A DNA stretch of 64,000 bases from Tetracentron sinense (taxonomy: Eukaryota; Streptophyta; Magnoliopsida; Trochodendrales; Trochodendraceae): the NCBI GenBank assembly GCA_015143295.1, contig CM026567.1, positions 8,512,416-8,576,415 on the forward strand, in the 5' to 3' direction. Position numbers and translations under genes: made by a program. Numbering within the stretch: position 1 is the stretch's first letter; each line of letters starts with the position of its first letter. The notes under the pieces were generated by a model. It had not been told where the DNA came from, searched no databases, and saw nothing but the letters and a program-made list of their open reading frames with translations. Below, one piece after another: positions 47,301-59,750 of the stretch.

Positions 47301-50280
47301 CAAAATCCACCTGTGTCCGGGGTGCTTACCAAGGAGCAGCCACCCCAATATCAATGAAAATATTGGCTTGGAATTGCCAAGGGATTGGCCACGCTCGGAC
47401 AGTTCGCATCCTAAAGGACATGGTCCTTGCTCATCAGCCGGATCTTGTTTTTCTAATGGAAACTAAGAACAAGTATCCAAAAGTTTTTCACCTTGCTAGT
47501 CAACTTCATATGGGGAATTCTGAAATAATTGACCCTGTGGGTCTTGCGGGAGGCCTGGGTCTCTTTTGGAATAATGGCATTACAGTTAGAATTATACCAT
47601 CGTCTAACCAGCTGATAGACATTGTCATTTCGTCGAACCAAGGGAAGTCCGTTAGAGTTATTTCCTTTGTTTATGGACTGACTAATGATCAATAGTGGAA
47701 GAACTTATGGATCGATATTGCTGTAATAGGCCAAACCAAATTGGAACCATGGTGTTGTATTGGAGATTTCAATGATGTTCTAGACCCAAGGGAGAAACAA
47801 GGGGAGAACTCGGCTAACCCTATCAACATCAGGAACTTTTAGCAAATGATTTTGGATGCTCAATTGTTGGACCTGGGGTTTCAAGGTTCACGGTTTACTT
47901 GGTCGAATCGTAGGGCTCCACCAGATCTCATTGAGGCCCGATTAGATAGAGCTCTGGTTAACTCTTTATGGTGAATTTCCTTTCCAACTAAAGTTTTCAT
48001 GGTTTTACCTGTGATAGGATTGGATCATCAACCATTACTGCTGGGTCTTGAGAATTCCCCATAACAAAAAATAATTCCCTTATGAGCAAATGTGAGATTC
48101 TCATGCGGAATGCTCTACGGTGATCCAATCAGCCTGGGATACTCAGTGTTCTCATCATCCACTTTATAAGATTAACCAGAAGATTCGATTTACTCGCGAT
48201 GCCTTGAGTCTTTGAAACAAGAGGTCTTTTGGTAACTTGTCATCACGTATCAATATTTTGAAGAATAAAATAGCCAATAATCATATTGGGAACTCAGAAG
48301 AGGGTTGGATTTTTAATTAGACTCTTACTCGGGAGCTCGATGAGGCTTATGACCAGTAGGAGGCTTTATGAAGGCAAAAGGCCAGGATTGATTGGCTCAA
48401 TTTGGGGGATAGAAATACGAGTTTTTTCCATACCTATGCTATCCAACGTCGCCAGCGTAACTGCATACGCACCTTGAAAACCACAGCTGGTTAATGGATT
48501 TCAACAGAGTAAGGTGTTGAGAATCATATTATAGATCATTTCAGTCAGCTATTCTCCACTCAACAGCCCACTGATGCTTCTGATAGTACGCACCTCATTC
48601 CCCAATCGATTACAGAAGAGATCAACTTTGAACTGTGTAGGGTTGTAACTCCTAGTGATATCAAAGAGGCTCTCTTTGCCATTGCCCCTCTCAGAGCACT
48701 GGGGCCGGATGGAATGCTAGGTCTCTTTTTCCAAAAGCACTGGGCAATAGTTGGAACTGATTCCACTCATGCTATCCAAAGCTTCTTCTCGGACGGATTC
48801 ATGCCCAAACGAAATCTACTCATATAATTCTTATCCCGAAGGTATGCCATCCTGAATCTATAAATCATTTTCGGCCTATTAGTCTATGCAACACTACTTA
48901 CAAAGTGATTACAAAAATCATGGCAAACCGGCTCAAGAACTATATGGATCTGATCATTAACCCGGCTCAATCCGCTTTCATTAAAGGTCGCCAAATTACG
49001 GATAATATCATGGTAGCCCATGAAATCAGCCATTTTCTTCAAAAAAGAAAACGTGGCGCTAAACTCTCGATGGCAATGGAACTTGACATGAATTGTGCGT
49101 ATGATCGAGTAGAATTGAGCTTTTTGATTGCAATGATGAGACAAATGGACATTTCCTCAGGATGGATCAATCTAGTCTACCAATGTATTTGTTCAGTATC
49201 ATATTCATTTGTGGTCAATGGGACCCCAAAAGGTTTTCTACTTCCTTCTAGAGGGTTGAGGCAAGGGGACCCTCTATCCCCTTACCTGTTTCTTATTTGT
49301 ACCGAAGGCCTTTCCCATTTACTCCACAAGGCCACATCATCTAACTTTCTGAGTGGGATTCATCTAACTAGAACCAGTCCATCTATATCCCATTTGCTTT
49401 TTGCAGATGATTGTGTGGTTTATGCTCAGGCAAACACTTCGGAATCAGAGCATCTCATGACTATTCTGGATAGGTACAACCAAGCTTTAGGCCAACAGAT
49501 CAATCTTGATAAATCAAGTGTCTCTTTATATGCCAACACCCCTAAGAGGTTTTGGAAGATTATTGCTCAAATCCTGCGAATCAGAAACCTTACAGCCCCA
49601 AAGTTATATCTTGGACTACCCTCGATGTTCGGTCGGTCCAAAGCATCTTTGTTTGACAATATAAAGAATCGAGTATTGGGTCGTCTACAAGGTTGGAAGG
49701 TGAAACTGTTATCCCAATCGGGGTGCAAAATCCTGATTAAGGCAATTGCCCAAGCTATCCCAGTGTACTCCATGGGGTGTTTCAAGTTGCCTAAACGTTG
49801 GTTCGCTGAAATTTATGCTGCCATAAGGAGGTTTTGGTGGAGCCAAGATCAAGGGCGGAAAATCCATTAGCTCAGTTGGGACAAACTATGTTTACCAAAA
49901 GACAAGGGCGGGTTGGGCTTGTGGGACTTAGAGGCCTTTAATCTAGGGCTCCTCGCCAAACAAGGCTGGAGGCTCTTGAACGAACCTCAATCTCTTTGGG
50001 TCCGAGTCATCAAGCACTATATTTCCCCCGCTCCTCCTTTAGTGACACAAGACTTGGGACTCGACCTTCTTGGGCATGGAGAAGCCTGTTGGTAGGTAGA
50101 GAAGGCCTCAACCAAGGGCTGAGATGGCAGATAGGGGATGGCCAATCTGTTCGAGCTGGGATCGATCCATGGATTCCCACGATACCTCAATTCAAACCTC
50201 ACTCCCTGCCAGGCATAGCATTGAATGATACTCTAGTCTCTTCCTTCATCTCTGAACCATCAAAGTGTTGGGATATCAAT

Positions 50281-52662
50281 TGTCGCGACCCAGAACCCAT
50301 CCTAGGAGTTAGAGTGAATCTTGGACGACTTGCCATGACCTACATGACATTTTTGGCAAACCAACCTGCAAAAATACCTAGAGCATATACAAAGAGGACA
50401 AACTAGTGGAAACATAAACTACAAAAAACAGCGGAAGTCCAACCAAAAAACCTCTAAGTATATCTACATACATGATCCAAGTCATACAAAATGATAACAC
50501 GAAAGAACGTGCGGACAAGCCCGCCAAAATACATAAGCATACTCTCTCTTAAGCTCACACCCATTAACTCACTCAGAATCTACCACCTAGTAGTAGCCCT
50601 CTACGTACTCTTCTTCTACCCAAGGGCTAGGAATGCAGATATCAAAAGGAGCAGCCGCTCCACTATCACCTACCGACATGAGATGTACGGCTGAGCATGG
50701 AATACTCAGCGGGTACCAAATACTAACCAACAGTCATAGCACAACAATAGCAATATATAAAGCAGGAAGCAATTCAGATAGTAACAGGAAAGTAAAGCAG
50801 TTTATATTTATGCTTGCATCACATAAAAACTGAGAAAACTCTGGAAATCATCGCGCATTGACTTGACTTAAAATACTCGTTTCGTGCTTGAAAATTTGTC
50901 ATGTCTATCTTGCTTGATCTTTTTGAGCATGTCATGTCATGCGTGTCATGCGTGCTTGCTTGAAATTTAAACATGCTCATGTACTTGTGAGTTGCACTTG
51001 TGAGATGCACTTGTGAGATGCACTTGAGAGGGAAGGGAGACCCTTCTTTAATGAGATGCACTTGAGTGGGAAGGGAGACCCTTCTTTAATGTGATGTACT
51101 TGTCAGTCAGGGGAGACCCCTCATAGAAGGGAGGGAAGTGTGAACTCCCTCCTATATGATGATTGTTTTTGTCCTCTTGTCAAAAGCGAGGAAAAACATA
51201 TCGTAAGACATGTCCCACCTTTAACATCCTCATTCTTGAAAATCATCCGTAAACCATGTCATGCATGCCATGCTCGTGGGATCGTGTGCATACTTTCATT
51301 TGAAGTTAAATATGCCATTTGGGGATTTCAACAATACATAGCACATCATTAAGTGAAACAAGTAAATATTCATGCCATTTTAGGGAAAGCAAACAATCAC
51401 ACTATCATAAACCCTAGCAATTTCCATAAGCTTTTAAGCATGCATTTCTTAATTCACAACTCATTCTCTTCATTGTGGCATTTCATCAAACACTTGGTAT
51501 GTTCATTATGGTTAACACGTAATTCTTGCTTTTCTAGATGGGTTAAGCTCATAGCATACATGTGTATTTATTATTAATACAATGCCCTTCCCATTTTTGT
51601 TCATCACAACACATACACACGACATCCAATCGCCAATACACATCCACACAACCATCCACCTTCATCCATTCATCCCATCTCATTATCTTACTTAAAATTT
51701 AGGGAAAATCATAAAATGAAGAAAACAAGGAGGGGAGATGAACTAGAAGGGTAGTATAGGGTACTGACCTCATTAAAGCGAAGAAAACCCTTGATGTGGT
51801 GTTCCAACTTGAGGAAGAACCCCTCTTGGGTTGAATGAACTCTAGCTGCCTTGAGAAAGATCCTTGCTTGCAAATCTCCAAGCTTGAACCTCCCTTGTTC
51901 TCTAAATCAAAGCCTCTTTGGAGGATTTTCCAAATCTCCTCTCTTCCTCTTTCTCTCCTCTAGGTTAGAAAGCCCTAAAATGAGGATCCCTAAACAAGAA
52001 AATGGTTTAAGACCTTAAAATCCGGCTTCAGTTACCGTGTGCGATCGATCACACACTTGTCTGCAATCGATCGCAGGTCCTTGCGATCGATCGCACATGG
52101 ATGCGATCTATCGCACATGAACCCGAACGTTTTTGGTTTGATTTTCCCTGCATGCGATCGATCGCATACTCTTGCGATCGATCGCAGATCCCTGCGATCT
52201 ATCGCACCTAGGGAATCCATCTATCGCATATGGCCCAGAGAGTTTGGGACCCATTTTGCCTGTATGCGATCAATAGCACCTGACTTGCGATCGATTGCAC
52301 CCTCCAGATTTTGTTGTTTTCTCATATTTTCCCCCACTTTGGTAATTCGGCCATAACTTTTGACTCAGTTGACCGATTTTGATGATTCAAATTACGTTGG
52401 ATTCGTCTTTCGAAGGAGAATATTTATGGCATTTTAGAATTTTCAATTTATTCTTTATTTATTGACAAAATTTCCCTTAAAGTTGACTGATCCGCAAATG
52501 AGATTCAGCAACTCGGGTTTTCGACATATCCGACTTAGGAATACTACTTCTAAACACTTAAAGTTCTTTAAATTTCCTCATTTCATAGAATTAGGAGGAT
52601 TACAAAGGCTTAACACCTTGGCATGGGTTCCAATACATGGCAAAAAGTTTCGGGGTGCTAAA
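50281..52662 (-). repeat. Left LTR of the Gypsy-like element
   Basis: Contains, on the minus strand, the conserved block (52347-52430), a palindrome cluster of ten units (52039-52300), a hairpin-rich repeat field (51028-51155) and the conserved hairpin (GCTGAG ... CTCAGC, 50690-50710). No consensus TATA box is seen next to the cluster. The last three bases read AAA where the other LTR has ACA. Confidence 0.9.
52039..52300 (-). promoter_or_regulatory. Array of about ten TGCGATCGATCGCA-type palindromes
   Basis: Perfect or near-perfect units: TGCGATCGATCGCA (several), TGCAATCGATCGCA, TGCGATCTATCGCA, TGCGATCAATAGCA, TGCGATCGATTGCA. The right LTR has the same array (59148-59389) with one unit fewer. 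Core GATCGATC, centred on TCGA, as in the other LTR families. Confidence 0.7.
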
Positions 52663-52733
52663 TCAATCGGTTTCATCAGGCTTTTCCTTCTTCTGTAGTT
52701 GAGAAAATTTGAAGAATTCCTATTAGCTCAGGG
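52663..52733 (+). repeat. Duplicate of the LINE flank between left LTR and gag
   Basis: TCAATCGGTTTCATCAGGCT and the following ~50 bases repeat 59751-59818 with few changes. The match stops at ...CTATTAGCTC, where this copy continues into gag sequence. It therefore joins LINE DNA that should lie only to the right of the Gypsy element. Confidence 0.9.
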
Positions 52734-53175
52734 GATGTTTTCCTGCTGGGTGTGTTAGGGGCCTAATACCCTAAGATTGGCCTGGCAAATGCCAACTCGG
52801 GCAATCCCTGATCACATGGCCCTGGCGACCGTAGTGAAAACATCCACCCGATGCTCTTCGGTAATCTCCTGTCGGGTGTCTTCGGCCGCACGAAGTGCAG
52901 ACCTCATGTGTGTAGGTTGGAGGGGCTAGAGGTGGAGCATACCTCATCACCTGAGGTGCAACAGGCCGTGGGGCCGGAAGAGCCTGCGGTCGTGGCGCCT
53001 AAGGCATGTACAACCTTGGGACTGGAGGCGTATAAGATGGCCTCATCGGTGGTGCTGGCCACGCATACTGAGGTGGTGCTGGCCATGTGTACTGATAAGG
53101 GCTGGTACGAGCCCGCCTCTCTGGAGGTGTTGAGCTATTAGGTTGGCCTCTCACCAACTTCCTCTTCTTGGACAC

Positions 53176-56100
53176 TGTAACGCCCCAAAACACCTCCTAG
53201 GAGTTAGGCGATATTTGAGCTCGTTACCTACCACGACAACCATCCTGCAAGAGCATACAAGGCATGCCAAAAAGTGACACATAAAATTTCTTTAAAATAA
53301 ATGTACTCCCAAGTGTTTACAAAAACGAACGACTGAATAAAATACAATAATACAGATGTACAAATGCTTGAATCACCAATTCAAGCCTACATGAAAATCC
53401 CCCCAAAAGTAAATCCCAAAATACATGTCTCTCTCACTCAACCCCCCCATAGTACCACATATCCAAGCCCCCAATGTCTGGTGACAATTCCAATCAAGCT
53501 CCTACTCTCCCTGATAACCTCGATCCACGGACCCAGAATACATAAACGTATATTGTACCTGCCGACATAAAAGTACGACTGAGCATGGAATACTCAGCGA
53601 GTACAAGCTCCTAGCTAACCATTATAATAACGAGTAAATAACATATACAAGTGATGGAATAGTACAGATCATAATTATGTAAAGCAACATAATACATAAA
53701 CATTTACCAAATCATAATTCTCATGAAGACCAAACCATTGTCTATGAATTATGTGAGTCCTTATGAGTTTTCCTTTCCATATTTCTTATGAGCCAGAGGT
53801 TCCTCGACCTCCTTGACAATTCATTTCTTTTCTTATGAGCCAGAGGTTAGCACCCACACATCCCTGGGCTACCAACCTCCTTGATAGTTCCATATCTTTC
53901 TTATGAGCCAGGGGTTAGCACCCGCACAATCCTGGGCTACCAACCCCCTTGACAATTCCATTACTTTTCTTCTGAGTCAGAGGTTAATCAACCTCCTTGA
54001 CAATTCAATTCTTTTCTTATGAGCCAGAGGTTAACACCCGCATATCCCTGGGCTACCAACCTCCTTGACAGTACAATATATTTCTTATGAGCAAGGGGTT
54101 AGCACCCGCACATCCCTGGGCTACCAACCCCCTTGACAATACAACACCTTTCTTATGAGCCAGAGGTTAGCACCCGCATAATCCTGGGCTACCAACCTCC
54201 TTGATAGTTCCGTTACTTTTCTTATGAGCCAGAGGCTAGCACCCTTAACCGGGGCTACCAACCTCCTTGACAGTTCATTTTCTTTCTTATGAGCCAGAGG
54301 TTAGCACCCGCATAATCCTGGGCTACCAACCTCCTTGACAGTACAATACTTTCAAGTCCTTTCTTATGAGCCAGGAATTAGCACCCGCACAGTCCTGGGC
54401 TACCAACCCCCTTGACAATTCCAATACTTTTCTTATGAGCCAGAGGTTAGCACCCTTAACCGGGGCTACCAACCTCCTTGACATTTCATTTATCAAACTT
54501 ATGAGTGTGAGGCCTTACTTATTTTCCTTACATTTACCTGTACTCGTTTCCCTTCTTAATGCTCATTTAAAAACCTTAGTTCATTCACATATCTGTGCTT
54601 GTGTGTAGCAAGTTGTGGAAATCATAGTGACATAATCATGCATGCATAACAATTGGTGATATAATGATAAACATCATATAGTATTACTATAATCCCAATA
54701 AGCATGTGAGTTTTTTTTTTTTGAGGAACATGTATAACATTTCATTCAAGTTTCTCAATTGGGGAGAAACCCCAAAATCATATTTTCATTGTCTTAGTTT
54801 AGTCCTCATTTATGCATTTCATTAAACATGTGATATGCGATAATTCTTTTAACCTTTAATTTGTATATTTAAATCAAGCATTTCATCAAACATGTAGTGT
54901 ATGTGCATTATGGATACATTGCCCTTCCACCATTTTCATCACACAACAATCATCACCTCTACATGGCATCCAAGCGCCTCCACCATCCACTTCCCATACA
55001 TCCATAACCATTTAATTCATCTTGTTCATTTAGGGCATTTTATGCATTATTAAGAAGAGGGAATATATAAAAGTTCAACACCCAAGCATGCTTAAAGGAA
55101 AACCTATACCATTATCACTAAGCTTAACTAGGAAGGGTGTACTAACCTTGATAAGGGGAAGAAAACCCTTGAAAAATACCATGGAAGATGCTGCCGAGCT
55201 TGGAGAACGTGCTCCTCATGTGCTTGAGCCGTAAATTGAGAGATCCAAGCTTTTGGGATGCTCTAGGGTTTCAAAACCCTTGATCTTTCTCCACTTGATG
55301 CCCTAGGAGAAAACCCCTTCTCTCCTCTCTCACTTCCTCTCAAAATATGGCTAAGGGTGTTTATGAACACCCTTGGCTCGAGCCAACCCTTAAAAATAAT
55401 GGTGGAGTAGCAAAAAGACCAAAAAACCCCTAAAAATTTTTTGAAAATCGCGTAGGACCGATAAATGACCGATAGACGACCGATCTACCGGTAGTGGACC
55501 GATCGATCGGTGCTTTTGACCGATCTCTCGGTAGTGGACCGAGCTCTCGGTATTGACTGGTGCTGCAAAATGCACTTCAGTATTTTGCTCATAACTTTTG
55601 ACTCAGTTCTCCAATTTTGACGATTCAACTTGCGTTGGATTTGTCTTTCGAAGAGGAACAACTTTCATGTTTTGAAGAAATTCTAATTCTTCTTTATTCA
55701 TAGACCAAAATACCCCTAAATCTGACTGGTCTGCAATGGGTTGCGACAGCCCAGATTTGCAGCCAACCCGATCTTGGGAATCCCACTTTTGACTCGACTT
55801 CGACTCAAAATCAGGGAAAGTGATCAACATGAACCTTGAAGAGGGTTCTAATAAATTTCCAAAAATTCAGTAATCACTCGATTCTGAACAAAAATGACTA
55901 AACTAGAGCCCATTAAAGTTGAAGCAAATGCCGAGACATACCTTTTCAACACCTAGAACACCTCGAGTGTTTTCACACTCCTTTCCCTTGTGTCCAACAC
56001 CCTACTCACACCTCATAAATCATTATCCATAAGTCTTTAACCCACCTCAATGATCATTAAATTCACACCGACATGCATGAGAGACACCGGCCTCTCTATG

Positions 56101-56349
56101 CCTCATGCACTAGCACTATGGACCAACAACCCATTGAAACACTTAGGGTATGTGTACCCTTGATTTTATCCACTTAGAGTATCTTTACACTCTCTTTTTA
56201 AGACTCAAACCATGTATCTAAAACCCTCAATTGACTAACCATAATATCAAGAACACAATGAGAGGCCTTAGGCCTTTACACACACCATATAAGGACACTA
56301 TTCACTAACACTATTCATAGCATAGTGAACTCGGTTCCGGGGTTCTACA
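53176..56349 (-). mobile_element. Solo LTR, Gypsy-like group, with an 11-unit hairpin array
   Basis: Plus ends TGTAACGCCCC and CCGGGGTTCTACA; flanks GACAC (53171-53175) and AACAC (56350-56354), a duplication with one mismatch. On the minus strand: conserved block (55583-55672), palindrome cluster (55455-55560: ACCGATCGATCGGT perfect, plus ACCGATCTACCGGT, ACCGATCTCTCGGT), hairpin array (53785-54487), conserved hairpin (ACTGAG ... CTCAGC, 53578-53598). Same family as the LTR that starts at 62772. Confidence 0.92.
53785..54487 (-). repeat. Tandem array of 11 hairpin-forming units (~30-75 bp)
   Basis: Typical unit: GAGCCAGAGGTTAGCACCC, ~10 bases, GGGCTACCAACCTCCTTGAC, then a variable T-rich spacer. 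GAGGTTAGCACCC and GGGCTACCAACCTC form the stem. Two units with GGGGTT have AACCCC opposite; units with GAGGTT have AACCTC. Units 1 and 4 are short (loop lost) but keep the six-base arms. Five related units lie in the LTR at 63490-63840. Confidence 0.9.
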
Positions 56350-57410
56350 AACACCGCCTCAGAATTTGCTTCGATCAACAAGGCCTTGTTTACTACCTCA
56401 GGGTAGGTAGCATGCATGAAAGCCAAAACTTTCTCCATGATGACATCCTTGAGCCCTTGCTCAATTCTCCTTGTCTTCATTGCCTCCGTGGCGATCATAT
56501 GAGTCGCGAAGCGTGATAGCTCTGAGAACTTGGCCTCATATTGAGCCACCGACATCGAACCTTGCTCAAGGTTGATGAATTCTTTCTCTTTCCTTTCCCG
56601 TGCTCCGACTGGAAAATACTTCTTATAAAAAGTATCATTGAACTCCTCCCAAGTCTATGGTTGACCCTGCATGGTCAAATCTTGAGTCCTCAAGGCGGAC
56701 AACCACCAATGGTGTGCCTCACCCTCAAGCATGAAAACTGCCCATGCTACTCTATCCTCCTATGAAGGTGAGGGGACCGCAAAGATCTTCTCCAACTGAA
56801 GGATTCAAGCCTTCACAGCAAGAGGGTCCACACTCCCATGGAATGATGGAAGCCTCAGTCTCCTAAATGCCTCAACCCCAGCTGTGTGATGTACTGGAGC
56901 TGCAGGCGGTGGAGTAGGTGCCGCCGATGATGGTATAGTCTGCCAAGCCACCAGTACGGCGAGAGTCTCAGCAATGGAGCCTAAGACCTGAGAGAGGTCC
57001 GATTGCTCAACCTCATACCGAGAAGAAGATGAAGCCTTAGTGTGTGGTACGCGACCCTGTGTGCCCCGCCTCATGACTAAAGTCCTAAGAACAATAGCAC
57101 CACATGTGTCTAACTTGGAACCACAATTTATCCCAATTCCATTTCACAACAATTCAAGTAGTTCTATTTGTATAATATCAGTATACATTGCATCATACCC
57201 ATCGGTGTATACATACTAGACTTAGTGTTCTAGCATTTCTAGACATCGTACTTGGTTGAAACAACCATTTAGACTAAGACTAAAGTTTAGTCTCACACTT
57301 GGAATCATGACTCGCTTCCGACTTACTTCCTTCTTAACTTGCTTCCTAACATATGCTCTTGTCAAGCCGTGGTACCAGATTCTAAGTGACCCTAAAGACC
57401 TAAAGCCTAA

Positions 57411-57422
57411 GCTCTGATACCA
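57411..57422 (-). other. tRNA-Met primer binding site of the Gypsy-like element
   Basis: The minus strand reads TGGTATCAGAGC four bases after the end of the 5' LTR (57427), confirming minus-strand orientation. Confidence 0.92.
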
Positions 57423-57426
57423 CCTC

Positions 57427-59750
57427 TGTCGTGACCCAGAACCCACCCTAGGAGTTAGAGTGAATCTTGGACGACTTGCCATGACCTACATCACATGCTT
57501 GGCAAACCAACCTGCAAAAACACCTGGAGCATATACAAAGATGACAAAATAGCGGAAACATAAACTACAAAACACAGCGGAAGTCCAACCCAAAAACCTC
57601 TAAGTATATCTACATACATGATCCAAGTCATATAAATGGTAACATGAAAGAAAGTTCGGACAGGCCTGCCAAATTATATAAGCATACTCTCTCTGAAGCT
57701 CACACCCATTAACTCATTCAGAATCTACCACCTAGTAGTAGCCCTCTACGGGAGGTTCTTCCACAGGTTCCTCAACGTACTCTTCTTCTACCCAAGGGCC
57801 AGGAACGCAGATATCAAAAGGAGCAGCCGCTCCACTATCACCTGCCGACATGAGAAGTACGGCTGAGCATGGAATACTCAGCGGGTACCAAATACTAACC
57901 AACAGTGATAGCACAACAATAGCAATATATAAAGCGGGAAGCAATTCAGATAGTAACAGGAAAGTAAAGCAGTTTATATTCATGCTTCCATCACATAAAA
58001 ACCGAGAAAACTCTGGAAATCATCGCGCATTGACTTGACTTAAAATACTCGTTTCGTGCTTGAAAACTTGTCATGTCTATCTTGCTTTTTGAGCGTGTCA
58101 TGTCATGCATGTTTGCTTGGAATTTAAACATGCTCATGTACTTGTGAGTTGTACTTGTGAGATGCGCTTGTGAGATGCACTTGAGAGGGAAGGGAGACCC
58201 TTCTTTAATGCGATGCACTTGACCCCTCATGGAAGCGAGGGAAGTGTGAACTCCCTCCTATGCGATGCTTGTTCTTGTCCTCTTGTCAAAAGCGAGGTAA
58301 AACATGTCGTAAGACATGTCCCACCTCTAACATCCTCATTCTTGAAAATCATCCGTAAACCATGTCATGCATGCCGTGCTCGTGTGCATATTTTCATTTG
58401 AAGTTAAATATGCCATTTGAGGATTTCAACAATACATAGCACATCATTAAGTGAAACAAGTAAATATTTATGCCATTTTAGGGAAAGCAAACAATCACAC
58501 TATCATAAACCCTAGCAATTTCCATAAGCTTTTAAGCATGCATTTCTTAATTCACAACTCATATTCTTCATTGTGGTATTTCATCAAACACTTGGTATGT
58601 TCATCATGGTTAACACCTAATTCTTGCTTTTCTAGATGGGTTAAGCTCATAGCATACATGTGTATTTATTATTAATACAATGCCCTTCCCATTTTTGTTC
58701 ATCACAACACATACACACGGCATCCAATCGCCCATACACATCCACACAACCATCCACCTTCATCCATTCATCCCATCTCATTATCTTACTTAAAATTTAG
58801 GGAAAATCATAAAATGAAGAAAACAAGGAGGAGAGATGAACTAGAAGAGTAGTATAGGGTACCGACCTCAATAGAGCGAAGAAAACCCTTGATGTGGTGT
58901 TCCAACTTGACGAAGAACCCCTCTTGGGTTGAAAGAACTCTAGTTGTCTTGAGAAAGATCCTTGCTTGCAAATCTCCAAGCTTGAACCTCCCTTGTTCTC
59001 TAAATCAAAGCCTCTTTGGAGGATTTTCCAAATCTCCTCTCTTCCTCTTTCTTCCCTCTTTCTCTCCTCTAGGTTAGAAAGCCCCAAAATGAGGATCCCT
59101 AAACAAGAAAAGAGTTTAAGAGCCTCAAATCTGGCATCAATTACCGCGTGCGATCGATCGCACACTTGTCTGCGATCGATCGCAGGTCCTTGCAATCGAT
59201 CGCACATGGATGTGATCTATCGCATATGAACCCGAACGTTTTTGGTCTGATTTTCCCTGCATGCGATCGATCGCAGATCCCTGCGATCTATCACACCTAG
59301 GGAATCCATCTATCACATATGGCCCCGAGAGTTTGAGAACCATTTCGCCTGTATGCGATCGATTGCACCTGACTTGCGATCGATCGCACCCTCTAGATTT
59401 TGTTGTTTTCTCATATTTTCCCCCACTTTGGTAATTCGGCCATAACTTTTAAATCGGTTGACCGATTTTGACGATTCAACTTGCGTTGGATTCGTCTTTC
59501 AGAGGGGAACATTTCTGGCAGTTTAGAATTTTCAATTTATTCATTATTTATTGATCAAATTTCCCTTAAAGTTGACTGATCCGCAAATGAGATTCAGTAA
59601 CTCGGGTTTTCGACATATCCGACTTAGGAATACTACTTCTTAACACTTAGATTTCTTTAAATTTCCTCATTTCATAGAATTAGGAGGATTAAAAAGGCTT
59701 AACACCTTGGGACGGGTTCCAATACATGGTAAAAAGTCTGGGGTGCTACA
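57427..59750 (-). repeat. Right LTR (5' LTR) of the Gypsy-like element
   Basis: Collinear with 50281-52662. Palindrome array 59148-59389 (one unit fewer), conserved block 59436-59515, hairpin 57862-57882. Small indels lie in the repeat field near 58080-58250. Confidence 0.92.

Larger units (their letters stand above)
52734..57074 (-). pseudogene. Gypsy gag remnant, split by a solo LTR
   Basis: Minus strand from 57074: MRRGTQGRVPHTKASSSSRY, a Pro/Ala-rich linker, then FRRLRLPSFHGSVDPL. This is followed by the retrotrans_gag core with the landmarks KIFAV, WAVFMLEGEAHHWW, FNDTFYKKYFP and FINLEQGSMSVAQYEAKF SELSRFA (split here for length). It breaks at 56349 and resumes below 53176 with KRKLVRGQPNSSTPP, a Tyr/Pro-rich linker and one degenerate zinc knuckle, CFHYGRQGHVIRDC, whose second Cys is Tyr. 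In-frame stops occur at about 56803, 56760 and 56657. The rest of gag-pol is missing. The fragment identifies the element as Gypsy. Confidence 0.82.
50281..59750 (-). mobile_element. Gypsy-like element with gag remnant, rearranged, no pol
   Basis: Flanked by TCAAT at 50276-50280 and 59751-59755. LTRs at 50281-52662 and 57427-59750 (plus ends TGTCGCGACCC / TGTCGTGACCC and GGTGCTAAA / GGTGCTACA). The minus-strand primer site TGGTATCAGAGC lies at 57411-57422, four bases from the 5' LTR. Internally only gag is found, and it is split by the solo LTR 53176-56349. Between the left LTR and gag lies a ~70-bp copy of the LINE flank (52663-52733), which shows that the 3' half and its border were rearranged. 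Confidence 0.9.

Noticed and set aside
52039-52300. CRISPR-like or centromere-satellite array
   Set aside because: The 16-bp sites are palindromic, irregularly spaced and confined to LTR promoters; no satellite periodicity.
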